NCBI GenBank assembly: GCA_010015655.1
Contig: ML976792.1
Coordinates: forward strand, 68,295 to 122,409
Direction: 5' to 3'
DNA from: Bimuria novae-zelandiae CBS 107.79
Lineage: Eukaryota; Ascomycota; Dothideomycetes; Pleosporales; Didymosphaeriaceae
DNA length: 54,115 nucleotides
The translations under genes and the position numbers were made by a program. This document shows positions 11,721 through 23,398 of the stretch, one piece after another. The notes below the pieces were generated by a model. That model saw nothing but the letters and a program-made list of their open reading frames with translations. It ran no database searches and was not told the origin of the DNA. Numbering within the stretch: position 1 is the stretch's first letter; each line of letters begins with the position of its first letter.

Positions 11721-11739
11721 GGCCGTGCTACGCACGGCC
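11721..11739. repeat. Perfect hairpin inside the terminal repeat of element A
   Basis: GGCCGTGC-TAC-GCACGGCC forms an 8-bp stem with a 3-base loop. The mirror copy in the right terminal repeat (near 16791-16809) has one stem mismatch (gccgtgc...gcacagcc). Such subterminal palindromes may be transposase-binding sites; here that is inference. Confidence 0.6.
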
Positions 11740-11832
11740 CCACACCCTCAACGATAATACTAGCTCAATAACACTACCTACCTGCAGCACCTCCCCACAA
11801 CGTTAAATCACGCCTAATTTACGCGCAATAAA

Positions 11833-13540
11833 ATGCCTAAAGTCAAGAACAAGGCATCCTAGTACATTCGCGAGTGTTAGAGTGTTAGCGACGCTATTGC
11901 GGAGCTACGCATGTTGACGCGACCTAACGTCGTTGCATACCGTAAGGATCGTCGCATTAACTACCTACGCTAGCGCGTCTATCGCGCCCTGCAAGGCTAT
12001 AATAATAAGTTAACGCGCCTTTTTATAAATAAGGGACTTTTTATAGAGTAAGATCTTGCCCTTAAACGCTTTTATAACATAATTAACGCTATTAAATTTA
12101 GTATTAGAAAAAAAATTATATAGTAGTAGGCAGACGTATTACTTCTAAAAATATATAAGAGTACTAATAACTTACTATATATTAGTATTAACTAGGCATT
12201 TTACTAGCTTAAAAGCTATATAAAATACTATAAAATAAAGGTAGAGCTAATTAACTTAGCCTATAAGCTAGTATAGTTACTAGACGCCCTTTTTAAGTAG
12301 TTTAAGAAACTTTAAGAAACACGTTAATACTTAAAAATTATAAATATAAATATTTATAATATAGATAAAACTAGGATCTAAATTAGTATTATAAAAAATT
12401 ATTATTATTATATATATATATATAAAACGTAGGAGGTCTTAATACCTATTATAATAAACTAAAAACTTATATTACTTATTAAGTGTGTCTCTATAGCTAG
12501 TATATTAATTCTACTTATACTTATAATAAAGGTAAAGATAATTTGAGAGTAATAATTAATTAATTTACCTAATAACTATTTTATAAATATTACTAATAGT
12601 AGCTATACTAATAATAAGACTACTATTAATTAAATTAAGTACTTTACTAAGATACTCGCTACTATTACTTTACTAAAAACCTAAAGGCTACTTTTTATAA
12701 ATAAGTATAAATTATACTTAATAGTAGAATTTATAAAAATTCATAAAAGTCTTTATATATAACTCTACGCTCTCCCTCTATATACGATTTACCTTATAGA
12801 GCTTTTAGACGTAGGCTATTTTTAGTTTCTAAAATAGTATTATAGCTAGACACTTAACTAGGCGTTATATATATACTTTGTTAATATACGTTATTTTAAA
12901 TTTTTTTTTAAATTAAAAGGTGCGCGTTTACAAAGAATATAATTAAGAGTAGTTAGCTTAAAATAGGCCTTGCGCCCTTTCGCCTAGCGCAAGTAATCGA
13001 GCCTCTAAGGGCTGCAGAGGCTAGCAGGGGTGAAAATGAGGCCGTGGAGGAGGTGGAGGACGTGCAGAGATACCTGACGCCAGAGGTAGAGAGCTCTGGC
13101 GAGGAGGAGGACGACGAGTACAGGCACATGCCTGTGCTCAGGAGCCTCTCTCCTAGCACTCAAGAGCGATTTTTCCGTCAGATCTGGGACACTCGCGGCC
13201 CCCTGCAGACGGAGCTCCGCCAGCCTTTTGCACCACACCGCCCTCACCTAGCACCCGGAAACATAGGCTAGGGTACACTAAAGACCTTACGCGTACTTAA
13301 TTTACAAGAGAAATTAGTTTTCTATATACTGCGCAAGATATTACCCCGTGTAGTTATAGAGGGCGTGATTTCTACAATTAAAGGCAGCTCTGCGATGGCC
13401 CGCACCGCAGCAGGGCTAGAGCAAGCGCTCTACCGTATAAAGGCTGTCGAGAACGCTCGTAATGAACGTTGTAGGCGTAATTAACGTGTTGTTAACGCTA
13501 GGGGAGGTCTAATTTACGCTTAGGATTACTATGTAATAGC
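11833..13540 (+). pseudogene. RIP-degraded pogo-like (DDE_1) transposase
   Basis: Reading from the ATG at 11833 gives one frame of roughly 570 codons with many TAG/TAA where Trp/Gln would be. Recognisable parts in order are: an N-terminal helix-turn-helix region; a CENP-B-type DNA-binding region (about 12000-12300); a decayed catalytic start NINIYNIDKTRIQISI (around 12340, compare the family motif NxDETGFxxG); a segment near 12780-12850 matching the family's LQPLDVGxF region; then the family's C-terminal tail ending near GLEQALYRIKAVENARNERC (13410-13470). Inactivation is by point mutation, with no large deletion. The piece at about 12957-13270 is GC-rich and nearly free of RIP damage although it lies in the same frame. 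Confidence 0.7.
12957..13270 (+). other. GC-rich, RIP-poor island inside the dead transposase
   Basis: The composition switches abruptly from AT-rich to GC-rich and back. Translation in the transposase frame stays open for about 100 codons and is acidic (EEVEDVQ, SSGEEEDDEY). Many CpA dinucleotides, the usual RIP target, are intact, while flanking sequence has almost none. It joins transposase-like sequence on both sides in frame, so it looks like a native part of the transposase C-terminus that escaped mutation. Confidence 0.65.
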
Positions 13541-14403
13541 TATATAGTAATAAGCTATTATAAAAGCACGCTAGTAGTAAGCGCTTACTAGGCAATTTAA
13601 CGTCTAAAAGAAAATAACGTCTATTCTACGTAATTAAAGTAAGAAATTACTTAATTATTATAAATAAAAGCTTTTACTTACCCTTAATACGCCTTATATA
13701 ATATTGTTTTAGGTTTAGCACTTAAGACTACTAATAGTAAATTAAAGCGTTAGAAGTATAAAATTATTAATTTAAAGCTAGCTAAACGCTTTTAAGCTTT
13801 ATATATAAAATCTATATAATATATTAAATATAGAGGCCTAATTAAATTTAAACCTTTTATTATTAAGAGTGTAAATTCTATACTTAACGTTACGCTTATC
13901 TACTGTAACTTATAAAAACTTTACTTATAGCTCTTATACTAAAAGAAGTTTATATATAGAAAGTAAAATCTTACGTATATAAGTAAAAGTATTTAATAGC
14001 TAATCGTGCTAAGCTTGTCTTAATTTAATACGCTAGAACCTAAGGACGTTAATAGCGCTAGTAAGGACTACTTATTGCCTTTTTATAAGTATTCCCCGCA
14101 TGGCCAAAATCTGCCGCATACGGACCACATGGAAATGGTCAATCAGGATAACTGTTAAGTAAACACCAAATCTGTATCGTAATGTTAGTAATTTCTATTT
14201 ACTAGCTAAAATATGTCTTTTTTAAAATTACTTGCACCTATAAACATGCTAAAAGCTACTAGCCTACTTATTAATAACCTTAACTTTATAAAATATATAA
14301 AATATAGTAAATTTAACGCTAAAGAGCCTAATTTACTAGCAAATCTACACCTAATTAAATACTTCTTAATATTAGTAATTTATATATTTTTAGAGAGGCT
14401 AAC

Positions 14404-14626
14404 TATAACGAGGTAGGCACGGTCGAACACGTGGCCTTCTCTCGCTTATAGAGGTTCCGGCTAGGCTAGGATCAAACACTAGCGCTAGTGGCTGACCCTA
14501 GCATATCCTATATATATTATACTATACGAGTAATACTTAGCTTAAGTATTCTCGTGCGTACCTTTTGGTGCAGGTGAGGAAGTCACATAGTATTGGCTTA
14601 GTAAGCGGGACGCGTACCTCATTACA
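14404..14626 (+). mobile_element. Solo LTR, family L1 (223 bp), inside P1
   Basis: It begins TATAACGAGGTAGGC (from TGTAACGAGG by one G-to-A change) and ends TACCTCATTACA, so the ends are inverted TG...CA as in LTRs. It is flanked by a perfect 5-bp duplication CTAAC (14399-14403 and 14627-14631). A TATA-rich core (tatatattatactata) lies in the middle. No internal retroelement sequence is present. The same 223-bp sequence lies at 46484-46706 with a different target duplication. A MITE with 5-bp duplication is the alternative. Confidence 0.8.
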
Positions 14627-14723
14627 CTAACCTACTTAAAAGTATTAATTATAGTAATTTAATTATCTTATTTAATTTATACTTATGTATTAACGTTATA
14701 AACTATATAGTATACTATATAAA

Positions 14724-16365
14724 TTAGCATGCTAAGGCGCTCCGCGTAGTAACGCCTAGTAGTTATTATAGCTAAAAACTAACGTCTTTAATAGAGCTAT
14801 ATACGTACTTTACAATTATTATTTATATAGGCGTCTACTAGGAGCCCTTATTAGCAGAGTACTAGAAGAAGGGCTACTAAAACGCTTCTATATATAAAGT
14901 TAATAACTTTATATCCCGCTAGCGCTGGTAGGAGCTAGATTAATACCTATATTATACTACGATAGAGTAGAGCTTTTACTCCCTATTTAGCTACGTTTAG
15001 GATCTCTCTTAGCTGCTCTGCAAGCGCTTACTACTATACTAAATACTTAGTAAGCACCTTTACGTTAATAAGGTAATTATAAGATTTACTAAACGTGCGT
15101 TAGAAAAAATAATAATTAAAATATAGCCTATACCTAAAGGCTATAAAATCTAGTATTTAGTAAATAATAGGGTAATACTTAACTAGCTTTTTTATACCTA
15201 TAGTAAAGAACCTATTAATTTAATTAAAATTACTAACGCTAACGCTACTAGTAGATCTTTAACTTTAATAAAGCTTATTTCTATTACTCTTATACTTGCT
15301 AAGGACAACGCTAGAAAAAAGGCTTTTTTAGCTAGCTATTATATTATCTAGGATAATAACTTTTTTAATATAATACTTATACTTTAATATTTTAAATTTA
15401 ATGGCGTTAGCTACGCTAGAACTATTAAAATAATAAAAATAATAATAAAGAAGATCTTTAAGTAGGCCTCGAAAGCAGAACTTTAGATAAGTAATATACT
15501 TATTACTTATAAAAACCTATTTAAAGAGCGCTTTAATAATAATCTTATATAGCTAAAAATACACGCTTAGTAGTCCTTAAAGTAGGGAGAAATACGCTAA
15601 GCGCTATTAGCGTTAAAGAAAATACTAAAAATAGCTTAAAAATAATTAAAGTATGCTTTTTATTAGTATAGTTATAAATTATAAGTATTAACGTTATCTC
15701 TTAGTATAATATTAACTTTTATATAACTACTTAGTACGTTAAAAAGCTCTATTAACGCTTTAAAATAGTATTAAATAATAAAAAGATCTTTATAGATGTC
15801 TTTAGCAATAAGCTTATTAAGTTACTAAAAATACCAATAATAATAGATAATTATAATACCTATAAAAGCAAAGTTAATTAATTTAACTAGTATAAATACT
15901 ACTACTTTATTTAGTAGGCTAAATAGCCTACTTAGCGTCTTTTACTCTACTTTTTACTTAATTTAGTACTAAATAACGCGTATAGGCTGTTATAATACTT
16001 ATCTTAGCTATTTATAAAAAAGACAGATTATAATAACTTCTTATATACCCTAATTAAGTAGCTTTTTAAGCGCGGAGGCCAACTTTGCAATAGTAGTAAT
16101 AAATATTAGTACGTAGACGATATTGTTAGCGACGCTAGCAGCTCCCACACGTCTACAAAGCTACTTAGAGAGGGCAAGATCTGTGTATCTTGTGCGACGT
16201 CTAGGCGTAAAGTACACAACTCAGGATCCTTACGGCAGCCTCTTATGACTATTTTTAGTAATTATAAAGCTCCTCCACGTACTCCGCGTAGTAGCTTTGG
16301 CTATAGGGCGTGTAGGCTACCTTTATATAGGCTAAAGGAGTGTTTTAAGTGCTAGTAAAAGTACC
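14724..16365 (+). pseudogene. RIP-degraded piggyBac-like transposase (DDE_Tnp_1_7)
   Basis: Read in one frame with TAG/TAA taken as mutated Trp/Gln, the product keeps the piggyBac fold landmarks. Around 14825-14880 a GVY-EPLLAEY-KKGY segment is present. Around 15060-15100 HLYVNKVIIRFTKRA stands where the family has a VDExMIRFxGR motif, with the catalytic Asp now Asn. Around 15130-15190 PIPKGYKI-YL and ILN-LF match the GYKIWxLA / DWLF motifs. Near the 3' end (about 16290-16350) YRACRLPLYRLKECFKC resembles the family's C-terminal Cys-rich zinc-binding domain. Dozens of stops make it non-functional. Confidence 0.75.
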
Positions 16366-16464
16366 TACAGCGTTATTAAATAATTATATTAAAAAATACC
16401 TCTTAAAGCCTAATTATTAAGTAGTTTTATTAAAAAACTATAAGAAATTAAGTTTTTATATTAA

Positions 16465-16530
16465 TCTTTATATAAATCTATATATAAATCCATATATAAA
16501 TCTATATATAAATCCATATATAAATCTAAT
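16465..16530. repeat. 12-bp AT-rich tandem repeat in P1
   Basis: About five copies of ctatatataaat / ccatatataaat lie just inside the right terminal repeat of P1. The second copy of the element (near 44605-44630) has a shorter version, so the array has changed length since the copies separated. Confidence 0.65.
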
Positions 16531-16847
16531 CTCCTTTAGTGTTTGTCAGAAGTCGCAGCAAAGCTCCAATTGGCCATTTCCATATGGCCTGTGTGCGGCA
16601 GATTTTGGCCATGCGGGGGATAGCTCCTCACTTGAGGGAGATTTTGCCCCAAGCACAGGTCATGAATGCGACTGGTATGTGTAAAACACAAAGGCAGTGC
16701 AATAGGATGTATTTGCCACACATATTACTATACAAATTGCATTCTAGCGCATCTGTTTCATTGAGCTAGTATTATCGTTGAGCGTGTGGGGCCGTGCGTA
16801 GCACAGCCTTTTTCGGAGAGAAATCGAACTCGACTGTTTGGGCCGAG

Positions 16848-18316
16848 CATATTCGAGCTGTGAACGGCAGTGTTGTGGAGGTAGTCTGGCAGCTGAGTAG
16901 TAGAACGCTGGGCAATGGCGGCTCTGGTGCATAGGCAGGACTTTCCGTCGGTGGCGAAAGGCGTTCCATGGCTGCGTGGAGACCCACCGTTGAGTGGGTG
17001 GCATCCATGAATGTTCAGCGAGGGACCTGCAAGCCACACGTCTCTGTTTCGCCCGTCATACTGGGCGCTGCTGTGCTAGCCAGGCGCCAAAGACGCACAC
17101 TTCGGCTGGCGACGCAGCGTGGCTGCCCCCTAACGCGGATCCGACGATGCACGCAGGCAAACCGCAGTCTGCATTGTATTTCTGAAGCACTGTTATACCA
17201 CTTTCTACCACTTTCTACGGGTGCGCGCAGACGGGAGCCGGCAGCGACTCGACGTGAATTTTGCAGGCCATGCGTGATGATAGGGCGGAAGGCACGGCGT
17301 TGGCGTCAAGGATCAGATGCAGCCACACGCTCGAACCCATTCATAGCGGTTCATAGCGCCCTGCCAACGCCCACTGGATCTCCCGCCCTCATCTGCTACT
17401 GTATACCCCGTCATCCCGCCCTAGCCCGCAGGTATTGCATACATACGGCCTCTGCGCGTGTTTTGCGCCGCTGCTCCTTCCCTCTCGATCCGGCGCGGAA
17501 GGGACGACCCAAGCTTCAGAGAAGACGAGAAGGTGCGACTGCGCCTCGCAACATCTCAGCATCTTCGTACGCTCCGAGCCGCCGTTGTGTGCCCGCAACG
17601 CTGCACTGCATCTCGCTCAGCCCGACCCGACACACGCACGGCGAGCTAGCCGTGCCCCGGCGTCCCAGGCAGACGCCAGAGCGCATATTGTGAGTGCAGC
17701 TGCCCTGCTTTGCTGCAAACATCCCCGTTTGTCGAGCAGCCCTGCACGCGGGCGGAGAAGCATTCCGCCAGCGGGCGTTAGAGGAATAACACGTTGGCTT
17801 CCGCCCTTGCATTCCTCCCATACCCACCGCCAGCAGCTGTACATAGTTGCTTCGCTGACCGCTGCCCGCTGCGCAGACATTGACCTTCCCAGCTGAGAGA
17901 GACGCATACTTTCACAAGCTTCCGGCTGTACGTTGCTGCCACCGTGAGCAGAACCTGCACGCCGACGTCCCCAAGACTGCCCTCATCATTTGCCCGGACT
18001 TCAACTGGTTTCCAGTCTGGAGCTCCCGGTGCCAGCAGCCTTGATCACAACTTATAAGACATGTCATGTGCGGGAGGCGGGCGACGACTTCGCAAAGGCG
18101 TAGGCACAAGCCGGTCTTGGTGAAAGCGGCTGGTAGCTTTACAGTTTCCGTAGGGACACTACCGTCTCCGTGGTGCTGATTACCGTGTTGAGTGCTGGCT
18201 AGCAAGCTTCGCTGACGCCTTCGATTCATTCAAAGAAAGGGCACACCTTTGCTCTGGCTGACCTCGACAGCCGGCACTAGCTTCCCTCATAGGCGCCCTA
18301 GGCGGCCTTGGCCACC
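16848..18316. other. Promoter and long leader of the OGT-like gene, no other gene supported
   Basis: A normal-GC stretch of 1.47 kb between the transposon block and the start codon at 18317. Frames of 60-240 codons occur on both strands, including 16968-17693 on plus, but they are Arg/Ala-rich with no domain and look like GC-driven chance frames. Several upstream ATGs would precede the main start if transcription begins far upstream. Confidence 0.45.
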
Positions 18317-21300
18317 ATGACTATGGTCCGACAATATCCCCCGCCGCTGCCACCATCGCTGCATTCACCGCTGGACGCGTTCCAGCAGCCCCTCGCTTCT
18401 CCAAATGGCCAGCTGCTTCGAAATGTTCCGGGCTTCGATCAGCGAACGATGGCCCAGCAGCGACCCCAACAGTACGCGCATCCGTTGTCGCGTCATAATT
18501 CCTATCACTCGCAAAGCTCAGAAAGCGGAAGGAATACAGCCAAGCCTCCGGAGCACATGCTGCGACGAAAGACGCCTAACGGCATCCTTGCAGCAGCATA
18601 CGATGGCACGTCGGTTGAACAGACGGAGAAGCCCCACGCTACAAAGCATATATTATTGCCTGTCACAGCCGAGTCGAACATCCCGTACGGTCTCAAGCAA
18701 GATATACCTCTCCGATCTACAGCCATCAATGGGGACTTTGTGCAGAAGCACGATGCGACGTCTGACTGGAGTCCCAGCTTGTATTTCCAGTCAGGCTCGG
18801 GACGAGCGTTGCCTCAAATCGATTCTATGCTGAACCAGATGCCTCCGATCCAGAACCATCAACAATACCACTTGTACGGGAACCCGTTTGGTGGCGGGCC
18901 GGAGCAGTTGTTGCAGAGCCCGTTGGGTCCGACCGTGTCCAATGACCAAGGACCTTTTGGGCCATACTGGCACGATGGCACCTTCATCCCTTACCGCCCG
19001 GCAGCTATGCGGGACCCACGTTTCTACAATCACCATACTCCTAATTGGGTCCATCCACAGCATAACGCGTTCATGAGCCATGCATACAACAACGCTTTAC
19101 CTAACATGCATATGCAACCCCATTCTTACCAACTCCAGCAGCCGCAAACGCCCTTTGGCAACATAGGCAGGCCCGCCGTTGACTACCCCACTTCTTTCCA
19201 ACAGTCCCACAACGCTGCATTAGACTATCAAGACCAGCCTCTACCTATACCACCGAGTCATCGTCCTCACCCCGACTTATCCTTGTCTTCCGGCCAAATT
19301 ACACCTATCACAGATCAGTTTCCTACACCGACTGCTGCTGACTTCGGGGCGCAATCTCCAAATGTACCGAGTAGGGAGCGAGTCTTTGCCTGGGCACATA
19401 CAGTCTATGTCGACTTGTTAAAGTACCTACAGTCAACACGAAAGACTAACTCGCAACATCCTAATGGCCAGCAACAGCCCGTTCGACCACACATATATCC
19501 TAAACCACCCAAGCAACCGGCGGCCAACTTCTCCAACCCCTCCAGCAGCCACAGCACACAACCATCTGATACCATTCATAAACCGAAACTCGAGTTTAGT
19601 TCGTCGTATAACAATAGAGATGTAATCCAGCGACCCACGCATAGCCGTTCGTCCTCCGCCTGGGCTGTGAGTGGAGTCGACCCAAGTACTCATAGACAGA
19701 CGTGGCACCCTTCGCAGCCACAGCCCTTCGCAAATTCGCATTCAATTTACCCTCACATTTCTGGCATGGAACCCCTACACCCATTACGACGTATGTCCGG
19801 CTCAATCGCAGGAGTTCATCAAAGTTCACGCAATGAAATCCCTCCCAGTATGACAGCAGCCTCCGCCTTGGATGCTATCACTAGGCATTGTGAAGAAAGT
19901 AAATGGAATTGGATAGATGGTATCCTGCTGGGCGGATGTCTTGCTTACGCACTTGGTGACTACCAGAAAGCTCATAATTGGTACAAACACATCTTAACGC
20001 TAGATCAAGAGTAAGTCAGTCGAAATTCATGCTCAGTAATTGATGCTGACCTTCATAGTCACGTCGAAGCAACTTCGAATCTTGCCGCAACCCTGCTTGC
20101 CCTGCACCAGAAAAAGGATGCGGAAGAGCAATGGAGAAGAGCCGTGAAGCTGAGACCTAGCTATTTCGAAGCGGTTGAACATCTGCTGGGACTACTGTGC
20201 AGTGATCACAGGAACAAAGAAGCCGTGCAGATCATCGAAGAGGTCGAACTTTCGTTGAAGTTGGTCAAGAAAGGGGAGGCTTTCAAGAACGTGGATGGTC
20301 AAAGTGACTGCTCAACATCGGTGAACGAATCTCCCAGTCTATCAGACATCTCAGATAGGCCGGTCTTCGAATACGAGATCGAGAACGAGTCGGCTCCGAA
20401 GGATCCCGATGAGGTTCCTGGGTCAGACCAGCCAGGTTTCGGTTCCAGTGGCTACACCATTCCCGGCAGCGACAATGGCCGCATCCTAGCTCTGGTACAC
20501 GCAAAGGGCAATATGCTGTACGCTCTCGGTGACAACGCTGGCGCGGCAAGAGCATTCGAGAATGCTGTTCTCATCGGCGCAGGCCTGCAAATGCAAGGTA
20601 TCAGCGGCTTGATCCGCCATATACTCTCCGTTGTGGGGTACGATGGGACAGAGCGCTCGCCTGGCGGACGTCGTACCCTTCCGTCCCTTGACCCGATCTT
20701 GCTTCATCCGGAGCCCGCCCTCAAAACCGCTCAATTATGCTTCCCGCCGCACGGACAACTGCCCGGTCTCAAATACATTTCTAGCGAGGTCATGGCTCGC
20801 AAAGCCGCCATTTCCACCACGAGTAACTCCCTTTTGTCGCTGGCTAAGATCTTTCAGGACGGTATGGCAACAAACTCACCCAAGGCTGCCGCTTTCCAGA
20901 GTAACTACGGGGTAAGAGAAATACTTGCTCTGTATTACCTGTCTCTTGCATTGCAGCCGAGTCCATCAACAGCCAATAATGTCGGCATTCTGCTGGCGAG
21001 CGTGCAGCAATCCGCCCGGGCGAAGCACATTCCGGTGTCAAATGCTATTCAGAGGCCTCAAGTCCCGGGCTTGGTCCCTGGTAGTGGCATAGCCCTGGCC
21101 CTCGCCTACTACCACTATGGATTACAGCTCGACAACCGCCACGCTCATCTGTACACCAACCTTGGCAGTCTCCTCAAAGACATCGGTCAGCTGGATGCGG
21201 CAATTTCGATGTATGAACAGGCAGTAGCATGCGACAAAAACTTCGACATAGCCCTTGCGAACCTTGCGAACGCTGTCAAGGACAAAGGGCGTATCAGTGA

Positions 21301-23398
21301 TGCGATCCTATATTATAAGAGAGCGGTGAAAGCTAGTCCCGATTTTGCAGAAGCCGTTTGTGGCCTGGCAAACGCCTTGAATTCGGTTTGCGGATGGGCC
21401 GGAAGAGGGGGTATTGCTGAAGACCATGGGTCTCGCGATCGCTGGCACGTAAATGAGTCTGGCATGCTCCTTGACGGCGCGAGCTCCGGAGCACGAAGCG
21501 GCGGCTGGATCTACAAGGTCGTTAGCTTGGTCCAGAAACAACTCAGCGACGGCGAAGACTGGGGACGTGGCATCATGGACGAACAATTCATACAGGATAT
21601 CCTTCGGTCGCTTCGTCTGAATGACCGTTCGCCACAAGATCTTCTCGAAGAGCAAAAACGCGTGCGAGGTGCCATTGTCAAATGGCAAGGTCGGAAGTGG
21701 GAAGGCGCCCGTCTTGTTCGTCTTGTCGAGCGCGTCATCCGAAGGACAACCTGGCAGTGGTATCAAGACAAGTACAAGACGGGAAAAATACGACCGACGA
21801 CAAGCTATGTACGACCTCAGCTACCGGCTGCCTTGACAGTTCCTGCTGCTCCCACCGTACTTCCGTTCCATACCTTCACCTGCCCAATGTCAGCTGAGCA
21901 GATTCGCTTAATATCCCAGCGCAATGGCCTTCGAATCTCTTGTTCCACACTAAGAGCCCCCTGGCTGCCTCGGACTGTCTACGCCCCTCCGGCGCCGCCC
22001 GCTCCTTATTTGAAGGTTGGGTACGTTTCGTCAGACTTCAACAACCATCCTCTGGCCCACTTGATGCAATCTGTGTTCGGTCTCCACAACAAAGCCCAAG
22101 TCAAGGCTTACTGCTATGCCACAACAGCTAGCGATAATACGGTGCACCGTCAACAAATCGAAAGAGAGGCGCCTGTGTTCCTCGATACTAGCAATTGGTC
22201 TGCCGAACGCCTGGTCAATCAAATCATACACGATGGGATCCATATCCTTGTCAACCTGAATGGATATACTCGTGGTGCGAGAAATGAAGTCTTCGCTGCT
22301 CGTCCAGCGCCCATCCAAATGTCATTCATGGGTTTCGCAGGAACCCTGGGCGCCGAATGGTGTGACTACTTGCTTGCCGACGACACCGCCGTTCCGCCCA
22401 GTACCCTGCGGAGCTGGCGCAGGAACGTCGATCTAGAAGATGCTCTCGTCGACGACAACAGTGGAGGGAACGATCCAAATTGGATCTATGCCGAGAATAT
22501 CATCTACTGCCGCGATACATTCTTCTGTTGCGACCATCGGCAGAGTGCACCCGATGCGCAAGAGGAACAGCTCAACTGGGAGTATGAACAAAAGCGACGA
22601 TGGAGCATGCGCAAAACAATCTTTCCCAACCTACCTGACGATGCAATCATCCTTGGTAACTTCAACCAGCTATACAAGGTTTGTCCATCCTCTTCGCTCC
22701 CCCCTCACAAACACACACACACACACACACTAACGCTGTTTTAGATCGAACCCACAACGTTTCGCACTTGGCTTCGCATCCTCCAAAGGGTCCCTAAAGC
22801 CATTCTCTGGCTTCTCCGCTTCCCTGACCTGGGCGAAACCAACCTCAAGCAAACGGCGCACCTGTGGGCTGGACCTGAAGTTGCCAATCGCGTCATCTTC
22901 ACAGACGTTGCACAAAAAAGCCAACACATCGCGCGCGCCCGCGTTTGCGATCTGTTCCTTGATACCCCGGAATGTAACGCGCACACAACCGCCGCCGACG
23001 TCTTGTGGTCCGGCACACCGCTGCTCACGCTTCCAAGGTACAACTATAAGATGTGTTCGCGCATGGCAGCGTCGATCCTCAAGGGCGCTCTACCGAAGAC
23101 ACAGGAAGGCTTCCAAGCTGCAAAGGACCTCATCGCAGGGAGTGACGAGGAATATGAAGAAAAGGCGGTGAGGCTAGCGGCTAATTGCCAGTATCAAGAT
23201 GGGAAAGCTACCGGGCGGCTAAGTCAGCTGCGACGCATCCTGTACGAAGCTAGATGGAGCAGTGGACTGTTCGATACGAAAAGATGGGTGCGAGACTTGG
23301 AAGAAGCGTACGATATCGCGTGGAAGAAGTGGGAGCGTGGCGAAGGCGGGGATATCTGGTTGAAGAACAAGACGTCGCAGCAACGGGGCGCAGCGTAG
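18317..23398 (+). CDS. O-GlcNAc transferase-like protein (TPR + glycosyltransferase family 41)
   Basis: It probably transfers a sugar (GlcNAc, or fucose as in SPINDLY) from a nucleotide sugar to Ser/Thr of nuclear and cytosolic proteins. Three exons: 18317-20010, 20059-22678 and 22745-23398, giving 1655 residues. Introns are 20011-20058 (GTAAGT) and 22679-22744, the latter holding a CA microsatellite. The start sits in GCCACCATGA. The first 550 residues are Pro/Gln/Ser-rich and disordered. TPR helices begin near residue 555 (across the first junction) and a canonical set lies at about 907-1010. The catalytic region runs from about 1215: VGYVSSDFNNHPLAHLMQS (the NHP histidine matches the catalytic His of OGT), DGIHILVNLNGYTRGARNE, NFNQLYK joined across intron 2 to IEPTTF, and CNAHTTAADVLWSGTPLLT. 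Much longer than animal OGT because of the N-terminal tail. Donor-sugar specificity cannot be read from sequence. Confidence 0.9.
22706..22730. repeat. CA-dinucleotide microsatellite within an intron
   Basis: A run of cacacacaca lies in the last intron of the OGT-like gene, between the donor at 22679 and the acceptor at 22743-22744. Its length could affect splicing. Confidence 0.7.

Larger units (their letters stand above)
14092..16620 (+). mobile_element. piggyBac-like DNA transposon, copy 1 (element P1)
   Basis: It is 2529 bp, bounded by inverted repeats of about 58 bp. The left end reads TTCCCCGCATGGCCAAAATC and the right end is its complement, ending GATTTTGGCCATGCGGGGGA. TA lies immediately outside on both sides (14090-14091, 16621-16622). 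The left TTCCCC versus TCCCCC on the right looks like one C-to-T mutation. The element is inserted in element A and carries a solo LTR at 14404-14626. It matches the inverted copy at 44512-46991 in ends and interior. Confidence 0.8.
11682..16847 (+). mobile_element. Pogo-like DNA transposon (element A) interrupted by a piggyBac-like element
   Basis: It is bounded by an inverted repeat of about 88 bp: 11682-11769 (starting CTCGGCCCAAACAGTCGAG) and 16760-16847 (ending CTGTTTGGGCCGAG), with only a few differences. The left flank is TA (11680-11681) and the right is CA (16848-16849), so the TA target duplication expected of Tc1/mariner-pogo elements is imperfect. Removing the 2.53-kb piggyBac-like insertion leaves about 2.6 kb, a normal length for a pogo-like element. 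The interior is extremely AT-rich with in-frame TAG/TAA codons in place of Trp/Gln, a RIP signature. It cannot encode an active transposase. Confidence 0.75.

Noticed and set aside
16968..17693. Plus-strand 241-codon frame upstream of the OGT-like gene
   Set aside because: Arg/Ala/Pro-rich, overlaps similar frames on both strands, no domain; probably leader or promoter DNA.
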